64,000 bases of DNA from Streptomyces sp. NRRL F-5122 (GCF_001507435.1 NZ_LMWH01000048.1:194182-258181), one strand, 5' to 3'. Positions 54,441 to 63,477 are shown, numbered from the stretch's first letter. Notes: a model not told the origin generated them from the letters alone. Made by a program: numbers and translations.

Positions 54441-55062
54441 CTAGACGAACCGGCCCCGGTGGAACAGCAGCGGCCGTTCCTCGCCGTCCGTCCCCCGTCC
54501 CGAGAGCCCGTACCCGGCCCACCACGATCAGATGGTCGCCGCCGGTGTGCACGGCGTGGATCGCGCAGTCGATCCACGCCGTGGTGCCCGTCAGGCGCGG
54601 GGCACCGGAGAACGGTGCCGGCTCATGGTCGACGCCGGCGAACTTGTCCCCGCCGCTGACCGCGAAGCCGCGGCACAACGCGCCCTGGTGGCTCGCGAGT
54701 ACGTTCACGCAGAAGACCCCGGCACGGGCGATCCGCGGCCAGGTGGTGGAGGCCCGGCCCACCATGAACACCACCAGCGGCGGGTCGAGCGAGAGCGAGG
54801 AGAAGGACTGGCAGGCGAAGCCCGCCGGTGCCGTCCCGCCGTCGGTCGCGGGCGCGGTGATCACCGTGACACCGGTGGCGAAGTTCCCGAGGACGCGCCG
54901 GAACTCGCCCGGGTCGACCGGCGCCCTCTCGTCCCCTGCGACGCACCGCAACTCGGGCCTGGATAAGGCTTCGACGGGCCCCACGGCCGTGCGCGTCCCG
55001 GCCGACCTGAGGTAACGGACGGCGGTCGCCGCCATCCCTGCGTGTCCCATCACGGCATCCAT
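54441..55062 (-). pseudogene. Flavin reductase domain protein with 4-bp duplication
   Basis: FMN-binding split-barrel reductase that would supply reduced flavin to a monooxygenase. FRRVLGNFATGVTVITA, GFACQSFSSLSLDPPLVVFMVGRASTTWP and CGIDCAIHAV-type sequence (here WIDCAIHAVHTGGDHLIVVGRV) are clear. Near 54484-54494 the string GACGGACGG carries one extra ACGG. Removing it gives GDGEERPLLFHRGRFV and a stop at 54441. As written the frame overruns by about 45 unrelated residues to 54301. The change is 4 bp, less typical of sequencing error. Confidence 0.82.
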
Positions 55063-55067
55063 TAAAC

Positions 55068-55082
55068 CTGACGGAGCGTCAG
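55068..55082. promoter_or_regulatory. Island operator 4 (perfect): CTGACGGAGCGTCAG
   Basis: Perfect CTGACG-N3-CGTCAG, 5 bp upstream of the flavin reductase ATG at 55062 and downstream of the enoyl-CoA hydratase stop. Flanked by ATTAAAC and ATGAAAA. Confidence 0.7.
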
Positions 55083-55158
55083 ATGAAAAGGGCCGCGTGG
55101 AGCAGGAGATCCTGAGCGGCCGAGCGCCCTCCGCGGGCGTGCGACGGCCGTTCCGCCG

Positions 55159-55971
55159 TCACCGGCCCTCGAACGAGGCGCCGCGCCGCTCCACGAAGCT
55201 CGCGACCCCTTCCCGAGCATCCGCCGTCGTCATATTGATCTCCTGAGCGGCGGCCTCGGCGGCGAAGGCGGTGGCGCGGTCCGTCTCCAGCGAGGCGTTG
55301 ACCAGCTGCTTGGTCAGTGCGAGGGCACGGGTGGGACCGGCGGCCAGGCGTTCGGCCCACTCCCGGGCGGTCTTCTCCAGGGCGTCGGCCGGTACGACCC
55401 GGTTGACCAGACCGAGACGCTCCGCCTGCGGTGCCGTCAGCGCGTCGCCGAAGAACATCAGCTCCTTCGCGCGCTGCGGCCCGACGAGCCGCGGCAGCAG
55501 ATACGCTCCCGCGCCGTCCGGGACCAGGCCGCGGCGCACGAACACCTCGATGAACCGGGCGGATTCGGCGGCCAGGACAAGATCGCACGCCAGGGCGAGG
55601 TGCGCGCCGAGACCCGCGGCGGTGCCGTTAACGGCGGCGATCACCGGCTTCTCGCAGTCGAGGACCGCGGCGATCAGGCGCTGGGCGCCCCGGCGGAGGG
55701 TGCGGGCCACGTCACCGGGGATCCGCTCGCCTCCCGCCACCGCGCCGCGCAGATCGGCGCCCGCGCAGAAGCCGCGGCCCCTGCCGGTGAGGACCACGGC
55801 GCGTACGTCCGGGTCGGCGGAGGCGTCGAGAAAGCCCCGGATCAGGTCCTCGCGCAGGTCGGGGGTGATGGCGTTGAGGGCGTCGGGACGATTGAGGGTG
55901 AGCCGGCGCACGTGCGGGTCCGTGCTGCGCAGTACCCGTGACTCGACGGGATCTTCCGGGGAGGACGTCAT
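55159..55971 (-). CDS. Enoyl-CoA hydratase
   Basis: 270 residues of the crotonase family: oxyanion loop GRGFCAGADLRGAVAG, NGTAAGLGAHLALACDLVLAAESARF with the usual helix cap, the FVRRGLVPDGAGAYLLPRLVG segment, and the C-terminal VASFVERRGASFEGR. It belongs to the PaaG-like subgroup (2-(1,2-epoxy-1,2-dihydrophenyl)acetyl-CoA isomerase) by the phrase RGLVPDGAGAYLLPRLVG. The intact frame lies among broken neighbours. Same direction as the ADP-forming ligase upstream. Confidence 0.9.
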   Translation of the reverse strand: MTSSPEDPVESRVLRSTDPHVRRLTLNRPDALNAITPDLREDLIRGFLDASADPDVRAVVLTGRGRGFCAGADLRGAVAGGERIPGDVARTLRRGAQRLIAAVLDCEKPVIAAVNGTAAGLGAHLALACDLVLAAESARFIEVFVRRGLVPDGAGAYLLPRLVGPQRAKELMFFGDALTAPQAERLGLVNRVVPADALEKTAREWAERLAAGPTRALALTKQLVNASLETDRATAFAAEAAAQEINMTTADAREGVASFVERRGASFEGR

Positions 55972-56005
55972 GACGCTCCGTTTCGTGTCTCGGCCGATCC
56001 GCGTC

Positions 56006-58217
56006 TCAGCGGCACACCGCCAGCGCGTCCAGCGCCACGGCCCCCTGCCCTCTGGGCAGCACCATCAGGGGATTGATGTCGAGCTCCGCGAGCCCGTCAC
56101 CGAGCTCGAGGGCCATGCGCTGCACACGGAGCACGACCTCGACGAGCGCGTCCAGGTCCGCCGGGGGGCGCCCGCGGACCCCGTCCAGCAGGGCACGCCC
56201 GCGCAGTTCCTCGAGCATGTCGCGTGCCTGCTCCTCACCGAAGGGCGGCACCCGCACGGCCGTGTCCCGCAGCACCTCCACGAGCACACCGCCGAGGCCG
56301 ACCGTGACCGTCGGCCCGAAGAGCCGGTCGTGCCCGACGCCGACGACCATCTCGACACCGCGCTCCACCATCTGGCACACGAGGACGCCGTCGAGTTCGA
56401 CCCCTTCGTAGTGCGCGATGTCGGTGAGTTCCCGGTAGGCGTCCGTGACCTGGCTCGCGGAGGTGAGTCCGATCTTCACCAGGCCGAGTTCGGTCTTGTG
56501 GGCGATCCGTGCCCCGGACGCCTTCATCACCACCGGGTAGCCGACGAGGCCCGCCGCGCGCACGACCGCCGCGGCGCTGGTCACCAGCTGCTCGCGCGGC
56601 ACACGGATGCCGTAGGCCCGCAGCAGCTGCTTCGCCGCGTGCTCGCTCAGCTGCTGCCCCGGCCGCATCAGCGCCTGCGCCTTGCGGAAGGAGGGCGAGG
56701 CCGTGCGGGGCGCCGCGTCGAAGGGGGAGCGGTAGTCGCGGACGAAGCGGTGGTGGTCGAGATGCGCGCGTACGGCCGTCAGGCAGTTCGCGACGGTACG
56801 GAAGGTGGCCACGCGTGAGGACCCGAGCAGGGTCTCGCGGTAGGCGGGCTCGGTGCCGACCGGCGACCCCCAGACCACGCACACCAGTTTGTCCGTGTGC
56901 TCCGCCGCGTCCACGAGATCCTGCACGAGCCTGTCGCTCAGCGGGGGGGAAGGGCCCGGTGACGGGGCAGATGAGCACGCCGACCCGGGGATCGTCCAGG
57001 ATCGCGTCGATGATCTTCCGTCCATGCCAGTCGCCCACCGGATGACCGCCGTTGTCGACGGGATTGGCGACGCTCAGGTACTCGGGGATCCACTGGTGCA
57101 GCCCCGCCTGCTTGGCCGCGGACAGGACGGGCAGCTCCAGTCCCGCCTCGGCGGCCAGATCCGCGACGTGCGCGCCCGTTCCGCCCGAGATCGAACACGG
57201 CGCGCGGTGCGTGTGCCCGGGCCAGGAGGGCGGCGGTGTCCTGGAGTTCGTCGAGCCCGTCGACGCGTATGACCCCGTACTGCCGCATCGCCGCGTCGAC
57301 CACGTCGTCCGCGCCGGTCAGTTTGCCGGTGTGCGAGGCCGCAGTGCGGGCGCCGGTCCCGGTGCGGCCGACCTTGACCGCGACCACCGGTACTCCGCGC
57401 CGGGCGGCACGGTCGGCGGCGAGGAGGAAGGAGCGGCCGTCCTTCAGCCCTTCGATGTAGCAGGCGATGGCGCCGACCTCGGGCTGCTCGGCGAAGTAGG
57501 AGAGGAAGTCGGCGGTCTCCAGGTCGGCCTCGTTGCCGGTGGGGGCCCAGTGGGAGAGCCGCACACCCAGCTCCTGCAGGGCGAAGACGGGCCGCCCCTG
57601 GTGCCCGGACTGGGTGATGAGCGCGATGGCCGGGCCGTCGAGGTCGTCCCGGAACCGCTCGAAGGCGTTGAGGTTGGTGTTGGGCCCGAGCAGCCGGGTC
57701 CCGGACCGCTCCGCCGCGGCCGCGAGCCGCGCCTGCGCGTCCGCGCCCTCCCCGCCGGTCTCGGCGAACCCGGAGGCGAAGGCCACCGCGAACTTCACCT
57801 TGGCGGGCCCAGTTCCTCGAACAGCGGCAGGGGGTCGGAGACCAGCAGGACGGCCAGATCGACCTGCTCGGGCAGGTCGGAGAGAGTGGGGGAGCAGGGC
57901 ACCCCGAAGACGGAGCCGCGGGTGGGGTGCACCGGATGCACCCGGGCTCCGACCCGCCCGGCCCAGTCGAGCAACTGCCGGGTGATGCCGGTGTTGGGCC
58001 GCCCCTCGGCGTCCGACGCGCCGACGACGGCGATCGACCCGGGCCGGAAGAACCGGTCCAGATCGGGGACCTCGGCGTACAGTGGACGCCCGCTGACGTC
58101 GACGTCCGCGCCTTCGGCGGGCCTGCCGTGCACCACGGGCGAGGGCTGCTCGTCGCAGGCGAGGGCCCGGGCCCGGCGGGCGTCGGTGGTGAGAGTGCCG
58201 TGGGTTGATCCAAGCAT
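56006..58217 (-). pseudogene. ADP-forming acyl-CoA synthetase (acetate--CoA ligase type), three frameshifts
   Basis: A roughly 735-residue ATP-grasp CoA ligase is readable in three frames. From ATG 58217 the CoA-binding domain includes FFRPGSIAVVGASDAEGRPN. At 57801-57810 a base is lost (ELGRAKVKFAVAFASGF if restored). Near 57184-57186 a G is gained (FDLGGTGAHVADLAAEAG if removed). At 56943-56949 a run of seven Cs is one too long (GPFPPLSDRLVQDLVDA if shortened). The ATP-grasp end is intact (VVMKASGARIAHKTELGLV, DINPLMVLPRG). Net effect +1. Homopolymer error or decay. Operators 5 and 6 lie just upstream. Confidence 0.85.
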
Positions 58218-58253
58218 CGGTCCACCCGCTCCTGTGTGATACAGCTCGGTTAA

Positions 58254-58292
58254 CTGACGCAATGTCAGATTAGTGAACTGATGCAGCGTCAG
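58254..58292. promoter_or_regulatory. Island operators 5 and 6 (tandem pair)
   Basis: CTGACGCAATGTCAG at 58254-58268 and CTGATGCAGCGTCAG at 58278-58292, centres 24 bp apart, each one mismatch from the palindrome. They are upstream of the ADP-forming synthetase; ATTAGTG between them may be its -10 box. Confidence 0.7.
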
Positions 58293-58385
58293 GAAGGGGC
58301 GGAGCGGCACCCGGTGCGGAGCGGCCGCGCCTCCCCGGTGCCCGCACCGCCGGCGACGCCTCCTGCGGCCGGCTCCGGCCCGGAC

Positions 58386-59585
58386 TCAGAGTGCCGCACG
58401 GTCGCGCGCGGTGCGGCGGGCCACCGCCTTGGCGATTCTGCGGGCGTCGATGGCCAGTTCGCGGAACATGCCGCTGATCGGATTGGTGAAGCCGGTGAAG
58501 TACAGGCCGGGGGCGGTGCGCGGGCAACGGGCACCGTGGACGACCGGCCTGCCGTGGGCGTCCAGAACTCCGAGATGACCCACGAGGCCCTCCAGGGCGC
58601 GTACATAGCCGGTCGCGGCGATCACGGCGTCCGGCTCGATCCGGCTGCCGTCGGCCAGGACGACCTTGCCGTCCTCGAATCCCTCGACGGCCGCCACGAT
58701 CTCCACCCGACCCTTGCGCACGGCGTCGATGAGTCCGACGTCCTGCACGGGGATGGCGCCCTCCTTGACACGGGAGTAGAGACCGGTGTCGGGCCGGGGC
58801 AGGCCGTGCGCCGACAGGTCCGGCACGCTGATCCTGGCCATCGGGCCGGCCAGTCGGTCGACGAGCCGCACCGGAAGCCGCCGTACGAGGATCCCGGTGA
58901 ACTGGGCCGCCCATCCGGCCGTGGAGCGGCGCACCACATGGGGGGAGGTGCGCACCGACAGCCGCACGCGGGAGGCCCCGCCCTCCGCCAGGTCGACGGC
59001 TATCTCGGCACCCGTGTTGCCGACGCCGACCACGAGGACGTCCCGGCCCGCGTGCGGCGCCGGGTTGCGGTACTCGCCGGCGTGCAGGAACTCACCGCCG
59101 TAGGTGTCCCGGCCGGGCCAGTCCGGCATGCGCGGGGTGTGGTTGAAGCCGGTGGCGACGACCACGGCGCTGCCCGTCAGTTCACGGCCGCCGGTGGCGT
59201 GCAGCAGCCACCCGGTGCCGTCCGCCGCGGGCTCGATGCGCGAGACCTCGACGCCGGTGACGATCTCCAACTGGTGGTGTTCGGCGTACTTCTCGAGATA
59301 GCGCACCACGTCGTCGCGGGCCACCCACCGCCCGAAGGACCGCGGCATCGCCAGTCCGGGCAGGGCCGACAGGCGCCGCGTGGTGTGCAGGCGCAGCCGG
59401 TCGTAGTGGCGCCGCCAGGACGCCCCGACGCGGTCGGACTTCTCCAGGACGACGGCCCGAACGCCCTGGGCGCGCAGCGCGTACGCCGCGGCGAGCCCTC
59501 CCGGCCCGCCGCCGATGACGTACACCGGTCGGTCCTCGTGCGACGGCACCGCTGGGCGCGACGAAGTGGTGGTCGAGTCGGCCAT
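58386..59585 (-). CDS. FAD/NAD(P)-dependent monooxygenase (flavin-containing type)
   Basis: 399 residues. Two Rossmann motifs: YVIGGGPGGLAAAYALRAQG for FAD and VLVVGVGNTGAEIAVDLAEGG for NADPH. GRDTYGGEFLHAGEYRNP fits the FxGxxxHxxxY fingerprint of flavin-containing/Baeyer-Villiger-like monooxygenases only partly, and DAVIAATGYVRAL is the ATG-containing motif. It may hydroxylate, or insert oxygen into, a ring ketone. ATG at 59585 (MADSTTTSS). Monocistronic. Confidence 0.9.
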   Translation of the reverse strand: MADSTTTSSRPAVPSHEDRPVYVIGGGPGGLAAAYALRAQGVRAVVLEKSDRVGASWRRHYDRLRLHTTRRLSALPGLAMPRSFGRWVARDDVVRYLEKYAEHHQLEIVTGVEVSRIEPAADGTGWLLHATGGRELTGSAVVVATGFNHTPRMPDWPGRDTYGGEFLHAGEYRNPAPHAGRDVLVVGVGNTGAEIAVDLAEGGASRVRLSVRTSPHVVRRSTAGWAAQFTGILVRRLPVRLVDRLAGPMARISVPDLSAHGLPRPDTGLYSRVKEGAIPVQDVGLIDAVRKGRVEIVAAVEGFEDGKVVLADGSRIEPDAVIAATGYVRALEGLVGHLGVLDAHGRPVVHGARCPRTAPGLYFTGFTNPISGMFRELAIDARRIAKAVARRTARDRAAL

Positions 59586-59798
59586 GAGCGGAGCGTATCC
59601 GCGCATGTCGTTGATGGGTCTCGGTCAAGACCGGAATCGGTTGCGAATCGATCACGGCTGTAGGAGGAGTGCGCGGAGCCCGTGTCGTAGTCCGACCGGT
59701 TGTGGTGGACGGGTGTGCGTTCCTGTCGCTCGTCCGCGGAGGGCGGGAAGCGGCGGTGCGGCACGGGGCTCTTGCGCGGAGCGGGCCCGTGCGCTGAA

Positions 59799-59813
59799 CT
59801 GACGTACCGTCAG
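59799..59813. promoter_or_regulatory. Island operator 7 (perfect): CTGACGTACCGTCAG
   Basis: Perfect 15-bp site 31 bp upstream of the DoxX-like gene. GGTATGGG follows directly and could be the -10 box. Confidence 0.7.
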
Positions 59814-59843
59814 GTATGGGCTCGGTGGGAGGCGGGGCGCCGC

Positions 59844-60296
59844 ATGGACACGATCTGGCTCACCGGAGCGGAACGGCTCGCCGTGCTCCGCATCGGTCTC
59901 GGCCTGTGGTGGCTCGAGAGCTGGCGGCACAAGGACAGGAAGGCGTGGTTCCAGCGGGGCACCGGGATCGCGTGGGCCGCGGACGTCGCCTCCGGGCACC
60001 GGTGGACGGCGGTGCGCAGGGGGTTCGACGTCGTCGTCGCGCCCCGGCCGCGGACGACGGCCTACGTGGTCGTCCACGCCGAACTGGCCATCGGTCTCGG
60101 CCTGATCGCGGGCCTTCTCACCCCGGTCGCCCTGGCCGGCGGACTGCTCCTCAACGTCCTCTACTTCGTCCTCATGATCCATGACTGGGCCGAGCAGGGA
60201 CAGAACTCGATGATGGCGCTGATCTCGGTGGTCGCCCTGTTCGGGATGTCGTGGCAGACCTGGGCGGCCGACGGTGCCCTGGGGCTGTTCCGGTGA
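59844..60296 (+). CDS. DoxX/TQO-small-subunit-like membrane protein
   Basis: 150 residues with about four hydrophobic segments (AVLRIGLGLWWLESWRHK, YVVVHAELAIGLGLIAGLL, LAGGLLLNVLYFVLMIHDW, SMMALISVVALFGM). ELAIGLGLIAGLLTP is the DoxX hallmark. Role uncertain; such proteins accompany oxidoreductases in the membrane. The ATG at 59844 follows GGAGGCGGGG. Overlaps the next gene by GTGA. Confidence 0.83.
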   Translation: MDTIWLTGAERLAVLRIGLGLWWLESWRHKDRKAWFQRGTGIAWAADVASGHRWTAVRRGFDVVVAPRPRTTAYVVVHAELAIGLGLIAGLLTPVALAGGLLLNVLYFVLMIHDWAEQGQNSMMALISVVALFGMSWQTWAADGALGLFR

Positions 60297-60721
60297 GCGG
60301 GGCGCCGCAGGGCGGGCCCCGCTACGACGAGCCCGAGACCGACGCCTTCACGCGGACGTACTGGGACGCGGCGGCGCGGGGGCGGCTGCTGATCCGCCGC
60401 TGTGCCGCGTGCGGGCGCGCGCACCACTACCCGCGGGAGTTCTGCCCGCACTGCTGGAGCGAGGACGTGGTCTGGGAGGCGGCGAGCGGCCGGGCCACGC
60501 TCTACACCTGGTCCGTCGTCCACCGCAACGACCTGCCCCCCTTCCGGGACCGCACGCCGTATGTGGCCGCCGTGGTCGACCTCGCGGAGGGTCCGCGGAT
60601 GATGACGGAGGTGGTGGAGTGCGAGGAGGCCGAACTGCGCGTGGGGATGGGACTCAGGGCGACCTTCCGGGCGGTGGGGTCCGTGGCCGTACCGGTCTTC
60701 CGGCCGTCGCACCGGGGCTGA
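60293..60721 (+). CDS. DUF35 Zn-ribbon/OB-fold acyl-CoA-binding protein
   Basis: 142 residues. The rubredoxin-like zinc ribbon has RRCAACG and FCPHCW (CxxC pairs), followed by an OB-fold (GRATLYTWSVVHRND, YVAAVVDLAEGPRMM). DUF35 proteins work as partners of thiolase-like proteins; in steroid degradation the pair (Ltp2 with ChsH2) acts as a retro-aldolase. The thiolase-like gene at 62207 is the likely partner. GTG at 60293 in a 4-bp overlap. Confidence 0.88.
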   Translation: MSGAPQGGPRYDEPETDAFTRTYWDAAARGRLLIRRCAACGRAHHYPREFCPHCWSEDVVWEAASGRATLYTWSVVHRNDLPPFRDRTPYVAAVVDLAEGPRMMTEVVECEEAELRVGMGLRATFRAVGSVAVPVFRPSHRG

Positions 60722-60788
60722 GGGCGACCCCGTCGCGGAAGCCGGAAATCGGGAGGTGCGGAAGCGCCGTACGGGTTTCAATGGCCCG

Positions 60789-61397
60789 ATGGCCGACTTC
60801 GAGAAGAGCTCCGCGGTGCTGGTGACCCCCTTCCCCGAACTGCGCGGCCACGGGCTGCTGCTGTCCTCGTGGGACCCCGGGTCCGAGGAACATGTCGAGG
60901 CGCATCTGCGAGGGCTGACCGATCCCGACTTCCGCCGGTGGAACACCCCCCTGAAGACCGTGGTGGACCGGCAGAGCGCACATGACTCGCTCAGGTCGAA
61001 GGCGAAGCACGCGGCCGACGGGACGAGCGCCCCGTTCCGGATCACCGACGCGGAACGCGGTACGACACTCGGGCACATCGGCGTCAATGACATCGACCGG
61101 GTCATGCGCACCGCCCGCGTCGGCTACTGGGTGCTGCCCGAGGCCCGTGGCCGGGGCGTGGCCACCCGCGCACTGGCCCTCGCCGCCGACTGGGCCCTTG
61201 CCGGCCTGGGCCTCCATCGTCTGGAGCTGGGCCATGCCCTGGGCCACGAGGCGTCCTGCCGCATAGCCGAGCGGTGCGGCTTCCGGTACGAGGGCACCTT
61301 GCGCGGAGCGATGTTCGAAGCGGGACGGCAGGACGCCTTCCGGGACGAGCATCTGCACGGCCGAATCGCCGGGGACCCGGAGCCGACGGTCCCGTAG
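60789..61397 (+). CDS. GNAT-family N-acetyltransferase
   Basis: About 202 residues, RimJ/RimL-like: acetyl-CoA loop VLPEARGRGVATRALALAADWAL, then LHRLELGHALGHEASCRIAERCGFRYEGTLRGA, a RimJ signature. Acceptor unknown. Start at ATG 60789, or GTG 60756 with eleven more residues; both lack a strong RBS. Not obviously part of the pathway although it follows the DUF35 gene. Confidence 0.87.
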   Translation: MADFEKSSAVLVTPFPELRGHGLLLSSWDPGSEEHVEAHLRGLTDPDFRRWNTPLKTVVDRQSAHDSLRSKAKHAADGTSAPFRITDAERGTTLGHIGVNDIDRVMRTARVGYWVLPEARGRGVATRALALAADWALAGLGLHRLELGHALGHEASCRIAERCGFRYEGTLRGAMFEAGRQDAFRDEHLHGRIAGDPEPTVP

Positions 61398-61434
61398 CCG
61401 TCACGGATCGCGGGGAGCCGGGGCGGCTCCCCGC

Positions 61435-62100
61435 TCAGGGCCACAGCAGTTCCCTCGCCCACCCCTGTTCCGTGCGGCGGTAGACCAGGCGTACATGCCG
61501 GCGCCGTTCGTCCCCCTGGAAGAACTCCACCTCCTGCGGACGAACGCGGTAGAGCGTCCAGGACGGCACCGGGGCGTCGGGCTGCCGTTGCGCCCGCTCC
61601 CACGCCTCCTGCGAGGCACGCACCAACTCCTCTGCCGATCCGAGCACTTCGCTCTGGCGGCCGGTGAGCGCCGCGGCCAGCGCGCCGGTCGAGCGGGCGT
61701 GCAGATCCGCCTGACCCTCGGCGGCGGGCGCGGCCGAGACCGGTCCGCGCACCCGGACCTGACGGCCCTGCACAGGCCAGTAGAAGCCCAGCGCGGCATA
61801 CGGTCTCGCCGCCAGTTGCCGGCCCTTGCGGCTGCCCGTGTGTGTGGCGAACGCCCATCCCTGTGCGTCCGCGCCGTGCAGCATCACGATGCGGACGTCC
61901 GGTGTTCCGTCCGGGTCCGCCGTCGCCAGCGACATCGTGTGCGGTTCGCGCTGTCCCGCGGCCACCGCCCGGGCGAACCACTGAGTGAACAGTGTCAGCG
62001 GTTCCTCCGGTGCCGTCGACGGGTCGAAGGCGGGCAGTTCGGTGGTCTCCGGGTCCCACACCTTCAGGGTCCTGAGCAGCTCGTGAAGATCCGTTCCCAT
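61435..62100 (-). CDS. PdxH-like pyridoxamine-phosphate oxidase family protein
   Basis: 221 residues of the FMN-binding split-barrel family: PHTMSLATADPDGTPDVRIVMLHGADAQGWAFATHTGSRKGRQLAARP and the C-terminal VEFFQGDERRRHVRLVY. It differs from the true PdxH at 20725 in the PLP-contact positions. It could be an F420- or FMN-dependent reductase (PhzG-like). ATG at 62100. It is convergent with the GNAT gene. Confidence 0.86.
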   Translation of the reverse strand: MGTDLHELLRTLKVWDPETTELPAFDPSTAPEEPLTLFTQWFARAVAAGQREPHTMSLATADPDGTPDVRIVMLHGADAQGWAFATHTGSRKGRQLAARPYAALGFYWPVQGRQVRVRGPVSAAPAAEGQADLHARSTGALAAALTGRQSEVLGSAEELVRASQEAWERAQRQPDAPVPSWTLYRVRPQEVEFFQGDERRRHVRLVYRRTEQGWARELLWP

Positions 62101-62206
62101 GCCTCGAGTATCACCGCCGCACCCGAGGGCGAGGGACATGCCGGGCCGTCGCCCGTGCGGCGGCGGCCGGGTGCGCGACGCACTCGCGGCAGCGCCTTCG
62201 CACCGC

Positions 62207-63379
62207 TCACCGCCCGAGCACCAGCGTCCCCGACGAGCAGAACCAGCCCCCCGTCCCGGAGGCGACCCCCAGCCGGGGCAACACGCCGCCACGCCGGCGC
62301 ACTTGACGGTCCCCGGCCTCACCGCGCAGTTGCCGCACCGCCTCCACCAGCAGGAACAGGCCCCGCATCCCGGGATGCTGGGCCGAAAGCCCGCCCCCGT
62401 CGGTGTTCACCGGCAGCTCCCCGCCCCGCACCAGCAGCCGCCCCTTCTCCACGAACGGGCCTCCCTCGCCCTTTCCGCAGAAGCCGAGGTCCTCCAGTGT
62501 CACCAGCGTCATATAGCTGAAGGCGTCGTAGATCTCCGCGAAGTCGACCTCCTGCGGGCGCACCCCCGCGCGCTCGAAGGCGAGCCTGCCGCTCACGGCC
62601 GCGGGGGACACGGTGAAGTCGGGCCACTCGGACATGGCCGCGTGCGAGACGTGCTCGCCGGCGCCGAGCACCCACACCGGTGCGGTGCGGCAGTCCCGCA
62701 CCAGGTCCTCGGCCACCAGCAGCACCGCAGCGCCACCGTCGGAGCGTATGCAGCAGTGGAGCCTGGTGAAGGGATCCGCGATCATCGGGCCGGACAGCAC
62801 CTCGTCGACCGTGACGGGGTCGCGGAACATCGCCTCCGGGTTGGCCGACGCGTTGGCCCGCGCCTGCACCGCCACCTCGGCCAGCTGCTCGATGGTCGTG
62901 CCGTACCGGTGCATGTGGCGGCGGGCCGCCATCGCGTACTTGGCGATGAGCGTGTGGCCGTAGGGCACCTCGAACTGGAGGGCGCCGCGGGCGCCGAAGG
63001 CCAGTGTGCCGGTACGGCGTCCCGCCCTGATGTCGGCGCGGGCGGTCGAGCCGTGGACCAGGAGCACCGCCCGTGCGCGGCCGGCCGCGATCGCGTCCAC
63101 GGCGTGCGCCGCCATGACCTCCCAGGTGGAGCCGCCGACGGAGGTGGAGTCCACCCAGGTGGGTCTGAGCCCCAGGTACTCGGCGACCTCCACCGGCGCC
63201 AGTGTGCCGAGCCCCGCCGAGGCGAAGCCGTCCACCAGAGCGCGGTCGAGGCCCGCGTCGGCCAGGGCGCGGCGGGCCGCCTGGGCGTGGAGGGTGTAGG
63301 GCGTCGCCTCGTCGACCCGGCCGCAGTCGGACAGCGAAACGCCTGCGATCGCGGCTCTCCGAGCGGTCATGGGAGTCAT
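62207..63379 (-). CDS. Thiolase-like/lipid-transfer protein (SCP-x, Ltp type), probable aldolase component
   Basis: 390 residues of the thiolase superfamily: TSVGGSTWEVMAAHAVDAIAAG, FTRLHCCIRSDGGAAVLLVAEDL, FAEIYDAFSYMTLVTLEDLGFCGKGEGGPFVEKG and SAQHPGMRGLFLLVEAVRQLRGEAG. The position of the nucleophilic thiolase cysteine is not a cysteine (STSVGGS), while the tyrosine of EIYDAF remains; this pattern fits Ltp-type retro-aldolases that pair with DUF35 proteins. Residues about 355-372 are unusually Arg-rich, which could reflect a compensated double frameshift. ATG 63379, or ATG 63370 (three residues shorter). Confidence 0.85.
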   Translation of the reverse strand: MTPMTARRAAIAGVSLSDCGRVDEATPYTLHAQAARRALADAGLDRALVDGFASAGLGTLAPVEVAEYLGLRPTWVDSTSVGGSTWEVMAAHAVDAIAAGRARAVLLVHGSTARADIRAGRRTGTLAFGARGALQFEVPYGHTLIAKYAMAARRHMHRYGTTIEQLAEVAVQARANASANPEAMFRDPVTVDEVLSGPMIADPFTRLHCCIRSDGGAAVLLVAEDLVRDCRTAPVWVLGAGEHVSHAAMSEWPDFTVSPAAVSGRLAFERAGVRPQEVDFAEIYDAFSYMTLVTLEDLGFCGKGEGGPFVEKGRLLVRGGELPVNTDGGGLSAQHPGMRGLFLLVEAVRQLRGEAGDRQVRRRGGVLPRLGVASGTGGWFCSSGTLVLGR

Positions 63380-63383
63380 GGAT

Positions 63384-63398
63384 CTGACGGTACATCAG
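63384..63398. promoter_or_regulatory. Island operator 8: CTGACGGTACATCAG
   Basis: One mismatch from the palindrome, 5 bp upstream of the thiolase-like gene start and in the gap shared with the interrupted ACAD. Confidence 0.7.
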
Positions 63399-63443
63399 AT
63401 CGTTGGCCGCCGGACCTGTGCATACGCAGCCCGCCGCTCTAAT

Positions 63444-63458
63444 ATGACGCCTCGTCAG
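63444..63458. promoter_or_regulatory. Island operator 9: ATGACGCCTCGTCAG
   Basis: One mismatch in the left arm. It lies 20 bp before the ATG of the interrupted acyl-CoA dehydrogenase; TAATATGA upstream may be its -10 box. Confidence 0.7.
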
Positions 63459-63477
63459 ATGAGGGAGGGGTCTGCCC

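Noticed and set aside
53228..54577. 449-codon reverse frame opposite the second MFS gene
   Set aside because: Antisense shadow rich in Arg, Gly and Asp; the plus-strand MFS helices are unequivocal.
57795..57798. GTGA overlap interpreted as two coupled genes in the ADP-forming synthetase
   Set aside because: The split falls inside the conserved CoA-ligase fold and a single missing base restores ELGRAKVKFAVAF, so a frameshift is simpler.
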